From positions 1 to 64,000 of the forward strand of contig NZ_JAFEUM010000009.1 in assembly GCF_016900875.1 (NCBI RefSeq): a stretch of 64,000 bases of DNA. The letters are read 5' to 3'. The position numbers and the translations under genes are program-made. Shown here in pieces: positions 9,242 to 18,306 of this stretch (positions are counted from its first letter, which is position 1; the number at the start of each line of letters is the position of its first letter). The notes under the pieces are model-generated. The model did no database searches. It was not told the origin of the DNA and saw nothing but the letters and a program-made list of their open reading frames with translations. This DNA is from Vibrio ulleungensis (GTDB lineage: Bacteria; Pseudomonadota; Gammaproteobacteria; Enterobacterales; Vibrionaceae).

Positions 9242-9263
9242 ATCCCTCGTTGATTCTGCCTAA

Positions 9264-9295
9264 AGTATAAACCTTAGAGTTACATCCAAGGTCAA
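9264..9295 (-). promoter_or_regulatory. MerR-type promoter/operator of the metal-efflux operon
   Basis: On the minus strand TTGACC (-35) and TATACT (-10) are separated by 20 bp, the long spacer typical of MerR-controlled promoters. The spacer holds a dyad ACCTT...AAGGT (9271-9292). It drives zntR and the permease. Confidence 0.8.
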
Positions 9296-9356
9296 GAGTT
9301 AGATGAAAAATGATTGTTTGGCCGTTAAATCATTGCTTTAAATATAAAATCCAAAT

Positions 9357-9372
9357 TAGCAATCGATTGCGC
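9357..9372 (+). promoter_or_regulatory. PurR box of purHD
   Basis: TAGCAATCGATTGCGC fits the PurR consensus (ANGCAANCGNTTNCNT) at every position except the two ends. It lies about 180 bp upstream of purH and just before a TAGAAT -10 candidate at 9396. Repression by PurR with hypoxanthine/guanine is the known logic for purHD. The rest of 9242-9548 shows no gene. Confidence 0.75.
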
Positions 9373-9548
9373 GAGCTTTTTAATTTTCTTTTGGTTAGAA
9401 TACGCGCCATAAACGGGTGCGATTTTTAAACAGTAAGGCTATTTGCCAAAGATTAAAGCATATTCAAGTTTAGCTAATGACTTGATTCAATTTGATTTTT
9501 GGCAACTATCTTTATCTCTAACTCGATGACTTTGAGGAACATGGCAGC

Positions 9549-11141
9549 ATGACTATCGCTCGTCCTATCCGTCGCGCACTTATTAGCGTGTCAGACAAAA
9601 CTGGTATTGTAGAATTCGCTCAAGCTTTGGCTGAGCGTGGTGTAGACATCCTATCCACTGGTGGCACTGCTCGCCTATTGGCAGAAAAAGGACTTACAGT
9701 CACAGAAGTGTCTGACTACACAGGGTTCCCAGAAATGATGGATGGCCGTGTAAAAACACTGCACCCAAAAGTGCACGGTGGTGTGCTAGGTCGTCGTGGC
9801 CAAGACGATGACGTGATGGAAACTCACGGCATTAACCCAATCGATATGGTAGTGGTAAACCTATACCCATTCGCAGAGACTGTGGCTAAAGAAGGCTGCA
9901 CGCTGGCTGACGCAGTAGAAAACATCGATATCGGTGGACCTACCATGGTGCGCTCTGCCGCTAAAAACCACAAAGATGTGACGATTGTGGTTAACGCACA
10001 GGATTACGACCGCGTAATCACCGAAATGGACGAAAACGACAAGTCTCTGACTCTCGATACTCGTTTTGACCTAGCTATTGCGGCATTTGAACACACTGCA
10101 GCGTACGACGGAATGATTGCTAACTACTTTGGCACTATGGTCCCATCTTACGGTGACAACAAAGAAGGTGATGCAGAGTCTAAGTTCCCTCGCACCTTTA
10201 ACCAGCAGTTCGAGAAGAAACAAGATATGCGCTACGGTGAGAACAGCCACCAAGCAGCGGCATTCTATGTGGAAGCAAATCCAGAAGAAGCGTCAGTGTC
10301 TACAGCGACTCAAATTCAAGGTAAAGCGCTTTCGTACAACAACATTGCTGACACAGACGCTGCATTGGAATGTGTTAAAGAGTTCGATGAGCCAGCTTGT
10401 GTGATTGTCAAACACGCTAACCCTTGTGGTGTTGCTCTGGGTGAAGACATCCTAGAAGCGTACAACCGTGCATATCAAACGGATCCAACATCAGCGTTTG
10501 GCGGCATCATCGCGTTCAACCGTGAGCTTGATGCAGCAACGGCTACTGCCATCACAGAGCGTCAATTTGTGGAAGTGATTATCGCACCGTCTGTTTCAGC
10601 CGAAGCGGTTGAAATTGTTGCAGCTAAGAAGAACCTACGTCTTCTTGAGTGTGGCCAGTGGAGCAGCAAAACAACGGGCTTCGATGTTAAGCGCGTCAAT
10701 GGCGGCTTACTGGTACAAGATCGTGACCAAGGCATGGTCGATGCGTCAGACCTTAAAGTGGTCTCAAAACGCCAGCCTACCGAGGAAGAATTAAAAGATG
10801 CACTGTTTTGCTGGAAAGTGGCGAAGTACGTGAAGTCTAACGCTATCGTCTACTCGAAGGGCGATATGACCATTGGTGTAGGCGCTGGACAAATGAGCCG
10901 CGTTTACTCTGCAAAAATTGCTGGTATTAAAGCCGCTGACGAAGGTTTGCAAGTTGAAGGTTGTGTAATGGCATCCGACGCATTCTTCCCATTCCGTGAT
11001 GGTATTGACGCTGCGGCAGAAGCGGGAATCAAGTGTGTGATCCAACCGGGCGGTTCAATGCGTGATGACGAAGTTATCGCAGCTGCAGATGAACATGGCA
11101 TGGCAATGATCTTCACGGGTATGCGCCACTTCCGTCACTAA
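9549..11141 (+). CDS. purH: bifunctional AICAR transformylase / IMP cyclohydrolase PurH
   Basis: Carries out the last two steps of IMP synthesis. 530 aa. The N-terminal MGS-like IMP cyclohydrolase domain (RRALISVSDKTGIVEFA, STGGTARLLAEKG, MMDGRVKTLHPKVHGG) is followed by the AICAR transformylase domain with KHANPCGVA and a C-terminal FPFRDGID...GMRHFRH. Full length. First gene of purHD. Confidence 0.98.
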   Translation: MTIARPIRRALISVSDKTGIVEFAQALAERGVDILSTGGTARLLAEKGLTVTEVSDYTGFPEMMDGRVKTLHPKVHGGVLGRRGQDDDVMETHGINPIDMVVVNLYPFAETVAKEGCTLADAVENIDIGGPTMVRSAAKNHKDVTIVVNAQDYDRVITEMDENDKSLTLDTRFDLAIAAFEHTAAYDGMIANYFGTMVPSYGDNKEGDAESKFPRTFNQQFEKKQDMRYGENSHQAAAFYVEANPEEASVSTATQIQGKALSYNNIADTDAALECVKEFDEPACVIVKHANPCGVALGEDILEAYNRAYQTDPTSAFGGIIAFNRELDAATATAITERQFVEVIIAPSVSAEAVEIVAAKKNLRLLECGQWSSKTTGFDVKRVNGGLLVQDRDQGMVDASDLKVVSKRQPTEEELKDALFCWKVAKYVKSNAIVYSKGDMTIGVGAGQMSRVYSAKIAGIKAADEGLQVEGCVMASDAFFPFRDGIDAAAEAGIKCVIQPGGSMRDDEVIAAADEHGMAMIFTGMRHFRH

Positions 11142-11191
11142 TCGATGCGGCATAAATCGATCTAGACGTTAAATGAACAAATTGAGTATCA

Positions 11192-11216
11192 AGCCTCTCA
11201 TTTATGAGGGGCTTTT
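11192..11216 (+). terminator. intercistronic hairpin between purH and purD
   Basis: AGCCTCTCA and TGAGGGGCT arms enclose TTTA and are followed by only a short T-run. It may attenuate or stabilise the purH message; with four T it is a weak terminator, so purD is probably still reached by readthrough. Confidence 0.5.
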
Positions 11217-11242
11217 GAGAATTTAAAACTTGAGGATTAAAC

Positions 11243-12532
11243 ATGAACGTATTAATCATCGGTGCAGGTGGTCGTGAACACGCACTTGGCTGGAAAGCAG
11301 CACAAAACACCAATGTCGATACCGTGTACATCGCACCAGGTAACGCAGGTACAGCACTTGAACCTAAACTAGAAAACGTTGATATCGGCGTTGAAGATAT
11401 TGATGCGTTGGTTGCATTTGCAAAAGATAAAGCCATTGAACTTACCATCGTAGGTCCTGAAGCACCGTTGGTGATTGGTGTTGTCGATGCGTTTCGCAGC
11501 GCTGGGCTACCGATCTTCGGGCCAACAGAAGCGGCAGCGCAGCTAGAAGGCTCCAAGGCGTTCACCAAAGACTTTTTGGCACGTCATGCAATTCCAACTG
11601 GCGCCTATGCAAACTTCACTGAGATCGAACCTGCGCTCGCTTATGTACGCGAATGTGGTGCTCCTATTGTGGTGAAAGCCGATGGTCTTGCCGCAGGTAA
11701 AGGCGTGATTGTAGCAATGACGCTACAAGAAGCTGAAGATGCAATCAAAGACATGCTTGCAGGCAACGCGTTTGGTGAAGCAGGCAGTCGCGTAGTAATC
11801 GAAGAGTTTCTCGATGGTGAAGAAGCCAGCTTTATCGTGATGGTTGATGGCGAAAATGTACTACCAATGGCAACCAGCCAAGACCACAAACGCGTTGGCG
11901 ACAAAGACACCGGTCCAAACACAGGCGGTATGGGCGCATACTCACCAGCGCCGGTTGTGACCCAAGAGATTCATAACCGCATTATGGATGAGGTGATCTA
12001 CCCAACTGTACGTGGCATGGCCGCTGAAGGGAATCCATATACAGGTTTCTTGTACGCCGGCTTAATGATTGATAGCGACGGTACGCCAAAAGTTATCGAA
12101 TACAACTGCCGCTTTGGCGACCCAGAAACACAACCTATTATGATGCGTATGCAATCTGACTTAGTTGAACTGTGCCTTGCGGCTATCGATAAAAAGCTGG
12201 ATACCGCAGAATCAAAATGGGATCCTCGCGCGTCTATCGGTATCGTATTAGCTGCTGGTGGCTACCCTGCTTCTTACAATAAAGGTGATGTCATTTCTGG
12301 CTTGCCAACAGCAGAAGTCGAAGGTGAAAAAGTCTTCCACGCAGGAACCGCTGACAAAGACGGTAACGTAACTACTAACGGTGGGCGCGTATTGTGTGCC
12401 ACTGCATTGGGTAACACCGTATCGGAAGCTCAAGCTCGCGCCTATGAGTTAACGAAGAAGATCAGTTGGGATGGCATGTTCCACCGCAACGACATTGGCT
12501 ACCGCGCCATTGCCAGAGAGCAAGGCGAGTAA
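11243..12532 (+). CDS. purD: phosphoribosylamine-glycine ligase PurD
   Basis: ATP-grasp enzyme forming glycinamide ribonucleotide. 429 aa, starting MNVLIIGAGGREHALGWK. Motifs GPEAPLVIGVVD, KADGLAAGKGV (ATP-grasp loop), DHKRVGDKDTGPNTGGMGAYSP and EYNCRFGDPETQ are all present. AACTTGAGGATTAAAC precedes the ATG. Placed 100 bp after purH. Confidence 0.98.
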   Translation: MNVLIIGAGGREHALGWKAAQNTNVDTVYIAPGNAGTALEPKLENVDIGVEDIDALVAFAKDKAIELTIVGPEAPLVIGVVDAFRSAGLPIFGPTEAAAQLEGSKAFTKDFLARHAIPTGAYANFTEIEPALAYVRECGAPIVVKADGLAAGKGVIVAMTLQEAEDAIKDMLAGNAFGEAGSRVVIEEFLDGEEASFIVMVDGENVLPMATSQDHKRVGDKDTGPNTGGMGAYSPAPVVTQEIHNRIMDEVIYPTVRGMAAEGNPYTGFLYAGLMIDSDGTPKVIEYNCRFGDPETQPIMMRMQSDLVELCLAAIDKKLDTAESKWDPRASIGIVLAAGGYPASYNKGDVISGLPTAEVEGEKVFHAGTADKDGNVTTNGGRVLCATALGNTVSEAQARAYELTKKISWDGMFHRNDIGYRAIAREQGE

Positions 12533-12558
12533 GTCCAAGCTAACAAGCTAAATAGACA

Positions 12559-12583
12559 AAAGGGCCTTTGAAGGCCCTTTTTT
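12559..12583 (+). terminator. bidirectional terminator after purD
   Basis: AAAAGGGCCTT / AAGGCCCTTTTTT stem. It serves purHD on the plus strand and, with its A-run, the convergent DUF1481 gene on the minus strand. Confidence 0.9.
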
Positions 12584-12599
12584 AATGCTTATGGATTGG

Positions 12600-13295
12600 C
12601 TAATCAGCCAACTGGGGGCGAGCGATACAATCGTAGCTCTCGTTTTGGATTAACAACAGATCGTCAACTTCGACCGTTTTTAGTTTGAGCTTTCCGACAA
12701 ACGCCATGTAGCTGTCAAACTCAGAGAGTCGACTGATCACGAAAGAAGGCAAAGTCTGATTGAATGACAAACGCTCAAAGGTGTTGCCGTTGCAGGTCAC
12801 AAACTTGCTACCATCCCAATAACCTTGAATAAGTTCGTACTGATTTCCAGCTTGCTTGGTCGTGAATTCAACCAAGGACTGTGCTTCGGATTTATATTGC
12901 TCAATCTGCGGTTGCGTCAACGGGATCACTTTTCGGCCAACCTGATATTTTTGATACACCGCTTCTCCAGCATCGCTAAAGCGAACTTCTACAGAGTAAG
13001 TAGCTAATCGGTTGTTAGCGTCGAGCTTTTCACCTTCACGCAGCACGCTGTGGAGTTTTTGGCCATTCCAAATGTATTCTGATTGATACCAACCATAATC
13101 GCCGGAAGTGACATAGTCAGAGGCAGAAACGGGGGTACTTAAGCGCTCGGTGTACCAGTACAAACTGGTGGCATCACCTTGGATCTGACCACCTGAATAT
13201 TCAGTGATCTGAGATTGATTTTGAAGAGAGTTGGAAGTTGATGTACAGGCGGCTAAGCTAAATAGAGCTACGACACCAAACAGAAGTCTTTTCAT
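12600..13295 (-). CDS. DUF1481 lipoprotein (YjaH-like)
   Basis: 231 aa with a lipoprotein signal: MKRLLFGVVALFSLAAC, lipobox LAAC, Cys 17. The mature part is soluble and envelope-facing. DUF1481 proteins lie next to hupA in enterobacteria and vibrios, as here (40 bp from the hupA stop). No biochemical role is known to me. Confidence 0.8.
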   Translation of the reverse strand: MKRLLFGVVALFSLAACTSTSNSLQNQSQITEYSGGQIQGDATSLYWYTERLSTPVSASDYVTSGDYGWYQSEYIWNGQKLHSVLREGEKLDANNRLATYSVEVRFSDAGEAVYQKYQVGRKVIPLTQPQIEQYKSEAQSLVEFTTKQAGNQYELIQGYWDGSKFVTCNGNTFERLSFNQTLPSFVISRLSEFDSYMAFVGKLKLKTVEVDDLLLIQNESYDCIARPQLAD

Positions 13296-13335
13296 AAAAA
13301 TACGCCGAGTAGAAATCCACTCGGCGTATCTTACA

Positions 13336-13608
13336 TTAATTTACAGCGTCTTTCAGCGCTTTACCTGCAGTAAACGCTGGAACGTTAGCTGCGGCAATTT
13401 GAATCTCTGCACCAGTTTTTGGGTTACGACCAGTGCGTGCTGCACGATGGTTTACTTTGAAAGTACCGAAACCGATAAGTTGAACTTGGTCGCCATCTTT
13501 AAGTGCGTCAGTTACACCGTCCAAAGTCGCTTCTAGTGCAGCTTTTGCTTGAGCCTTAGATAGATCTGCTTTTTCTGCAATAGCATCGATGAGTTGGGTT
13601 TTGTTCAT
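13336..13608 (-). CDS. hupA: DNA-binding protein HU-alpha
   Basis: 90-aa nucleoid protein, starting MNKTQLIDAIAEKADLSKAQAK. It has GFGTFKVNHRAARTGRNPKTG, the beta-arm that inserts into DNA, and AFTAGKALKDAVN at the C-terminus. The usual length. The 260 bp upstream (13609-13871) hold its promoter region and the start of the divergent CNNM gene; no other gene is seen there. Confidence 0.97.
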   Translation of the reverse strand: MNKTQLIDAIAEKADLSKAQAKAALEATLDGVTDALKDGDQVQLIGFGTFKVNHRAARTGRNPKTGAEIQIAAANVPAFTAGKALKDAVN

Positions 13609-13871
13609 CTGTATTCCCTTCTTGATTTTTTAAAGTTGTTAGTGAACTCGAAAGTCACTCTAATGCATAAACCCCCCGTCTGGCAAAGGGTTGAGAGCGT
13701 TCTTGCGCGCAAAAAAACCAGTTTTAACGCCAGAATGAGTCCCGCTTCACAATTTGGGCGACTAAATTAACGCTTTAATCACACCATCGTGACACTGAAA
13801 ACTAGGAAAAGCCCGCACTGCCTGCCATACTAGGGCTTCCATCGCACTGCGAGTATCTTAAAAAAGGCGCT

Positions 13872-14927
13872 ATGTTACTGTTAATTATTTATGTCACTGT
13901 TGCTATTGGCATATCATTTATCTGTTCTGTTTTAGAAGCTGTATTGCTTAGTATTTCACCAAGTTATATCGCTCAACTTAAACAACAAAACCACCCAAGT
14001 GCTGCAAAACTTGAAGGCCTAAAGAAAGACGTCGACCGACCTTTAGCATCCATACTGACACTCAATACCATTGCACATACCATCGGTGCTGCAAGTGCAG
14101 GTGCTCAAGCTGCTGTTGTATTTGGCAGTAAATGGCTGGGAGTATTTTCTGCAGTATTAACTTTAGCTATTTTGCTGTTTTCGGAAATTATTCCAAAAAC
14201 AATTGGTGCCACCTATTGGCGACGTCTCGCTCCAATGACCGCGACATTGCTCGAATGGATGGTATGGGCACTGCGTCCATTTGTTTGGTTCTCTGAGCAA
14301 ATAACAAAACGTCTATCCAGCGGCAGCGTTGAGCCTAAACTTCGAGATGAAATTTCTGCCATGGCGTTAATGGCCAAAGAATCTGATGAGTTTGCTGAGG
14401 GTGAAAGCCGAATATTAAACAACTTACTTTCATTGCCCGATGTCCCTGTCACTAAAGTTATGACACCACGTCCGGTTTTGTTTCGAGTGAATGCAGAACT
14501 GACCATTAATGAATTTTTGGAGCAGCACACTGACAGTCCGTTCTCTAGGCCATTGGTATACAGCGACCAAAAAGACAATATCTTAGGTTTTGTACACCGT
14601 TTAGAGTTATTCAAAATGCAGCAAGCCGGGCAAGGCAACCGTCAACTCGGCGCGGTAATGCGCCCTGTGCACGTATTTTTGAATAACGTAAACTTGCCTA
14701 AAGCGTTCGGTACTATGATCGCCAAGCGCCTGCAGCTCGCACTTGTCGTCGATGAATATGGCACTGTACAAGGTTTGGTGACGCTGGAAGATATCTTTGA
14801 AAACTTGCTCGGTGAGCAAATCATTGATGAAGCGGATCGCAATACGGACATGCAGGAGCTTGCTTACGAACGCTGGGAACAGTGGAAGAAAAATAAGAAC
14901 GTCCGAGAGAACAACGATACAGACTAA
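13872..14927 (+). CDS. CNNM/CBS-domain membrane protein (HlyC/CorC-like)
   Basis: 351 aa. An N-terminal DUF21/CNNM domain of about 150 residues has four hydrophobic segments and the FSEIIPKTIGATY motif. It is followed by an acidic helix and a CBS pair (about residues 195-320: TPRPVLF..., VVDEYGTVQGLVTLEDIFENLLG). The C-terminal transporter-associated domain of longer CorC-like proteins is missing; the protein ends in a charged tail. The family is linked to Mg/Co transport, but this branch is not characterised. Confidence 0.8.
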   Translation: MLLLIIYVTVAIGISFICSVLEAVLLSISPSYIAQLKQQNHPSAAKLEGLKKDVDRPLASILTLNTIAHTIGAASAGAQAAVVFGSKWLGVFSAVLTLAILLFSEIIPKTIGATYWRRLAPMTATLLEWMVWALRPFVWFSEQITKRLSSGSVEPKLRDEISAMALMAKESDEFAEGESRILNNLLSLPDVPVTKVMTPRPVLFRVNAELTINEFLEQHTDSPFSRPLVYSDQKDNILGFVHRLELFKMQQAGQGNRQLGAVMRPVHVFLNNVNLPKAFGTMIAKRLQLALVVDEYGTVQGLVTLEDIFENLLGEQIIDEADRNTDMQELAYERWEQWKKNKNVRENNDTD

Positions 14928-14951
14928 TTATTTTGTTCATATCATAAACGT

Positions 14952-14982
14952 AAAAAGGGAGGCGCTAGAGCCTCCCTTTTTG
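14952..14982 (+). terminator. bidirectional terminator between the CNNM gene and yjaG
   Basis: AAAAAGGGAGGC / GCCTCCCTTTTT stem with U-runs on both strands, between two convergent genes. Confidence 0.9.
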
Positions 14983-14993
14983 TTGTCTCGTTA

Positions 14994-15581
14994 TTAAAGG
15001 CTTACGCCAATATTACTGACACCGTCATCACGCAACTCTGTACGCAAATCCTTAATCAGTTGAACATCTCGCTCTTCAGACTCTTTGATAGGACGGTAAA
15101 TCGCCCACTGAACGTCCCACTCTTCACACACCGCTTGATTATCTTTTTGATTGTCGTTGGTGATCTCTTCACTGCCTTGCGCCACTTCCAATTGAGCAAC
15201 CGTCGATATTGAATGCTGACTCAACTCAATCATCGCTTCGAACAAAGTGTCACGGTCTAATAGTGCGTGCAAAAGGGTCGATAAACCAACACATGCATCC
15301 ACCGCAGGATAGACGCCATAGAATTCATACTCAGAAGTATTTGGGAAAAGCTCTTCAAGCTTTTCTAACTCATTCTCAAAGTTTACTTTGGCATTTTTTA
15401 CCGTAAGCGATTCCCAAATCCGGTCGAGGATAGCTCTAAAAGCCTGTGGGTCAGCAAACTCAGTTTGCTCACAAAACATTGCGTAATTTGGGTACATGCG
15501 CTCGCACAAACAGGTCATGAACGTCACTTGTTGCCAAGGTGCGAATTTTTCTAATCGAATCTGCAAAGGGTTTTGTAACAT
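14994..15581 (-). CDS. yjaG: DUF416 protein YjaG
   Basis: 195 aa, starting MLQNPLQIRLEKFAPWQQVTFMTCLCERMYPN, the conserved start of the DUF416/YjaG family. No signal peptide or membrane segment. Neighbourhood with hupA and purHD is conserved from E. coli. Function unknown. The coding region ends 12 bp from the terminator it shares with the convergent CNNM gene. Confidence 0.88.
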   Translation of the reverse strand: MLQNPLQIRLEKFAPWQQVTFMTCLCERMYPNYAMFCEQTEFADPQAFRAILDRIWESLTVKNAKVNFENELEKLEELFPNTSEYEFYGVYPAVDACVGLSTLLHALLDRDTLFEAMIELSQHSISTVAQLEVAQGSEEITNDNQKDNQAVCEEWDVQWAIYRPIKESEERDVQLIKDLRTELRDDGVSNIGVSL

Positions 15582-15663
15582 AGTCGCTTAATGGTTTATC
15601 AAAAGTCCCCGAGAGTGTACTGTATTTAATCGCTTTCATAAACTGGATAAAGGAGTTATCTGC

Positions 15664-16590
15664 ATGGCAGAGGCAACACATAAAGTTAAAATCGTCACAA
15701 AGCATGAGGCTGAGTTCACACAGCTCCTTAGCGAAATGCGCCTGCCCGGACTGGAGATAACCCAAAGCATTTCAGAAGCCACGATATTACTGGCCTCACC
15801 TTCAACGCTTTCTAAAGAGTTGCATCTTTACCCGAATGTTCAGTGGGTTCAGTCGGTGGCTGCTGGCGTAAACCAATTAATGGACGATACGCTGCCCAAG
15901 CATTACCAGCTCACGAACATTAAAGATATCTTTGGTCCACAAATCGCCGAATACGTGTTGGGCTACTGTATTGCTCGTTTTCGTCACTTTAATGAGTACC
16001 AAGAACAGCAAGCTCAAAAAATCTGGAAACCTTTGGAGTATCAGACGCTGCTAGACAAAAAAATGGTGATATTAGGCACCGGCAGTATTGGCAATCACCT
16101 GGCTAAAGCCGCCAGTGTATTCGGGTTTACCACCATGGGAGTCAACACCAAAGGCATCCCTCCCAAAAACAGTGAGTTTGATTGTGTCTATCACGTCGAT
16201 GAATTAGCGCGAATACTTGCTAATGCAGACGTTGTTGTGTCGACGCTTCCTAGCACCAATGCCACTCATCAACTGCTCAACGCCGATTTTTTCGAAGCGT
16301 GCGAACAGGTACTGCTATTTAATGTAGGGCGTGGAGAGGTTATCGATACATCGGCTCTGCTCAGCGCACTGAGTGAAGGAAAAGTAGCGCATGCTTACTT
16401 AGATGTGTTTATAAATGAGCCTATTTCGCAAGAGTGTCCTTATTGGAATCACCCTGACGTCACTGTGACGCCACATGTAGCTGCGTATAGTTTTCCAAAG
16501 CAAGTGCTGGAAACGTTTGAGAAGAATTACCTTAAATGGATCAATGATGAACCACTAGTCAACGTGATTGATTTTCAGAAAGGGTATTAG
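15664..16590 (+). CDS. D-isomer-specific 2-hydroxyacid dehydrogenase (GhrA-like)
   Basis: 308 aa. NAD(P)-binding Rossmann motif LGTGSIGNHLAKAASVFG near residue 140, then STLPSTNATHQLLN, FNVGRGEVIDTSAL (substrate Arg region) and TPHVAAYS with the catalytic His. Length and lack of extra domains fit glyoxylate/hydroxypyruvate reductase A-like enzymes; the substrate is not shown by sequence. Divergent from yjaG, monocistronic. Confidence 0.85.
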   Translation: MAEATHKVKIVTKHEAEFTQLLSEMRLPGLEITQSISEATILLASPSTLSKELHLYPNVQWVQSVAAGVNQLMDDTLPKHYQLTNIKDIFGPQIAEYVLGYCIARFRHFNEYQEQQAQKIWKPLEYQTLLDKKMVILGTGSIGNHLAKAASVFGFTTMGVNTKGIPPKNSEFDCVYHVDELARILANADVVVSTLPSTNATHQLLNADFFEACEQVLLFNVGRGEVIDTSALLSALSEGKVAHAYLDVFINEPISQECPYWNHPDVTVTPHVAAYSFPKQVLETFEKNYLKWINDEPLVNVIDFQKGY

Positions 16591-16653
16591 GGAAAACTAT
16601 AGAAATGCGGCGATGCAGAATCACTGACCATGCCGCATCTATATAAAGGCAAA

Positions 16654-16681
16654 GTTAGCGACGCTTTGCATGCTCGCTAAC
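16654..16681 (-). terminator. terminator downstream of pyrE
   Basis: Perfect 8-bp arms GTTAGCGA / TCGCTAAC with T-rich tails on both strands, between the convergent dehydrogenase gene and pyrE. Confidence 0.7.
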
Positions 16682-16699
16682 TTTTAACCTTATCTTAGT

Positions 16700-17344
16700 T
16701 TAAGCGATACCAAACTGTTCGCGATACGCTCGTACGGCTTCCAAGTGCTCAGTAGCGTCGCCTTTTTCTTCTAGGTAAGCAATCAAGTCTGTCAGGCTTA
16801 CAATAGAAATAACCGCGCAGCCAAAATCACGCTCAACTTCTTGAATGGCTGAAAGCTCCCCCTTGCCTTTTTCTTGACGGTCGATCGCGACTAGCACACC
16901 GGCTAACTCCGCACCCTTCGCTTGGATAAGCTCCATCGATTCACGAATCGCTGTTCCTGCAGTGATCACGTCATCCACCAACATAATACGGCCAACGAGG
17001 TCACTGCCCACTAAGTTGCCACCTTCACCATGGTTTTTAGCTTCTTTTCGGTTGAAGCAATAGGGTGTATCAATGTCGTGATGATCCGCGAGCGCTACCG
17101 CAGTAGTAGTAGCAATAGGGATACCCTTGTATGCAGGACCAAACAGCACATCAAAATCGATGTTCGAATCCGCCAGCGCCGCAGCATAAAAACGGCCTAA
17201 GCGCGCCAAATCGCTTCCAGTATTAAACAGACCAGCATTAAAGAAGTACGGACTTGTGCGTCCAGACTTTAACGTAAACTCACCAAATTTAAGTACCTGC
17301 TTTTCTAGAGCAAATTCAATAAAGTCGCGCTGATAGGCTTTCAT
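16700..17344 (-). CDS. pyrE: orotate phosphoribosyltransferase PyrE
   Basis: Converts orotate and PRPP to OMP in pyrimidine synthesis. 214 aa. LKSGRTSPYFFNAG, the flexible loop FNRKEAKNHGEGG, and the PRPP motif IMLVDDVITAGTA are present. It follows rph by about 90 bp with an attenuator between the two, the classical arrangement in which UTP level controls pyrE. Confidence 0.97.
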   Translation of the reverse strand: MKAYQRDFIEFALEKQVLKFGEFTLKSGRTSPYFFNAGLFNTGSDLARLGRFYAAALADSNIDFDVLFGPAYKGIPIATTTAVALADHHDIDTPYCFNRKEAKNHGEGGNLVGSDLVGRIMLVDDVITAGTAIRESMELIQAKGAELAGVLVAIDRQEKGKGELSAIQEVERDFGCAVISIVSLTDLIAYLEEKGDATEHLEAVRAYREQFGIA

Positions 17345-17405
17345 GTGTTTTCTCTCTCTATTTTATCTTTTATCTATTGGCTGTTTGAGTTGGGTAAACG
17401 GCACC

Positions 17406-17432
17406 CAAAAAAATAGCCCCCGAAGGAGCTAT
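17406..17432 (-). terminator. pyrE attenuator
   Basis: On the minus strand ATAGCTCC-TTCG-GGGGCTAT is followed by seven U, 18 bp before the pyrE side of the intergenic region begins and only 4 bp after the rph stop. In E. coli the same element couples transcription and translation across the end of rph so that low UTP allows readthrough. Confidence 0.88.
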
Positions 17433-17435
17433 CAA

Positions 17436-18152
17436 CTATTGAGACAAGGTCTCTTTCTGGATCTCGACGATGTCGCGGATCCCTTTATTTGCTAATGCCA
17501 GAAGCTCAAGAAGCTCCTCGTGGCTAAACGGTTCGCCTTCGGCAGTGCCCTGCACTTCGATCATCTTGCCTTCTTCGGTCATAACAACGTTCATGTCGGT
17601 ATCAGCCGCAGAATCTTCAACATACTCAAGATCGCAACGCGCTTCACCTTCAACCATACCGACAGAAACTGCAGCTACGTGCCCTTTCATTGGGTTTGCT
17701 TTTAGTTTGCCTGCGGCTACAAGCTTTTCAAATGCATCAGCCATAGCCACACTCGCACCCGAAATAGAGGCAGTACGTGTACCACCGTCGGCTTGAATAA
17801 CATCACAGTCAACGGTAACCATGATTTCACCCATAGCTTCTAGATCAACCACAGCACGTAGACTGCGAGCGATTAAGCGCTGGATTTCCATTGTACGTCC
17901 GCCTTGCTTACCAGACGCTGCTTCACGGCGCATGCGAGAATGCGTTGAGCGTGGCAACATACCGTATTCAGCGGTCACCCACCCTTTGCCTTGGCCTTTG
18001 AGCCAGCGCGGTACATTTTCTTCGACAGTGGCATTACACAGTACTTTGGTGTTGCCAAACTCTACCAATACTGAGCCTTCAGCATAAGCGGTGTAGTCAC
18101 GAGTCATTTTTACGCTGCGCACTTGGTCAAGCGCTCGATTATCAGGACGCAT
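17436..18152 (-). CDS. rph: ribonuclease PH
   Basis: Phosphorolytic 3'-5' exoribonuclease that trims tRNA 3' ends. 238 aa, apparently intact (unlike the E. coli K-12 frameshifted copy). Motifs: MRPDNRALDQVRSV, TAEYGMLPRSTHSR, DVIQADGGTRTASI (phosphate and catalytic residues). Translation to its natural stop also controls the attenuator downstream. Confidence 0.97.
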   Translation of the reverse strand: MRPDNRALDQVRSVKMTRDYTAYAEGSVLVEFGNTKVLCNATVEENVPRWLKGQGKGWVTAEYGMLPRSTHSRMRREAASGKQGGRTMEIQRLIARSLRAVVDLEAMGEIMVTVDCDVIQADGGTRTASISGASVAMADAFEKLVAAGKLKANPMKGHVAAVSVGMVEGEARCDLEYVEDSAADTDMNVVMTEEGKMIEVQGTAEGEPFSHEELLELLALANKGIRDIVEIQKETLSQ

Positions 18153-18306
18153 TTGGAGATCCTATCTTAGGGGTATGGGGTTGGGCGCCGATTATAACGA
18201 AACTAGTGACGTTTTGCGACCTTAGGGTTGCTTGCGTTTTTATGCTACACTTCGCCGCAGTTTTGACTTATTTCGTCGCTCAATATTCGATTTTCAAAGG
18301 ACATTT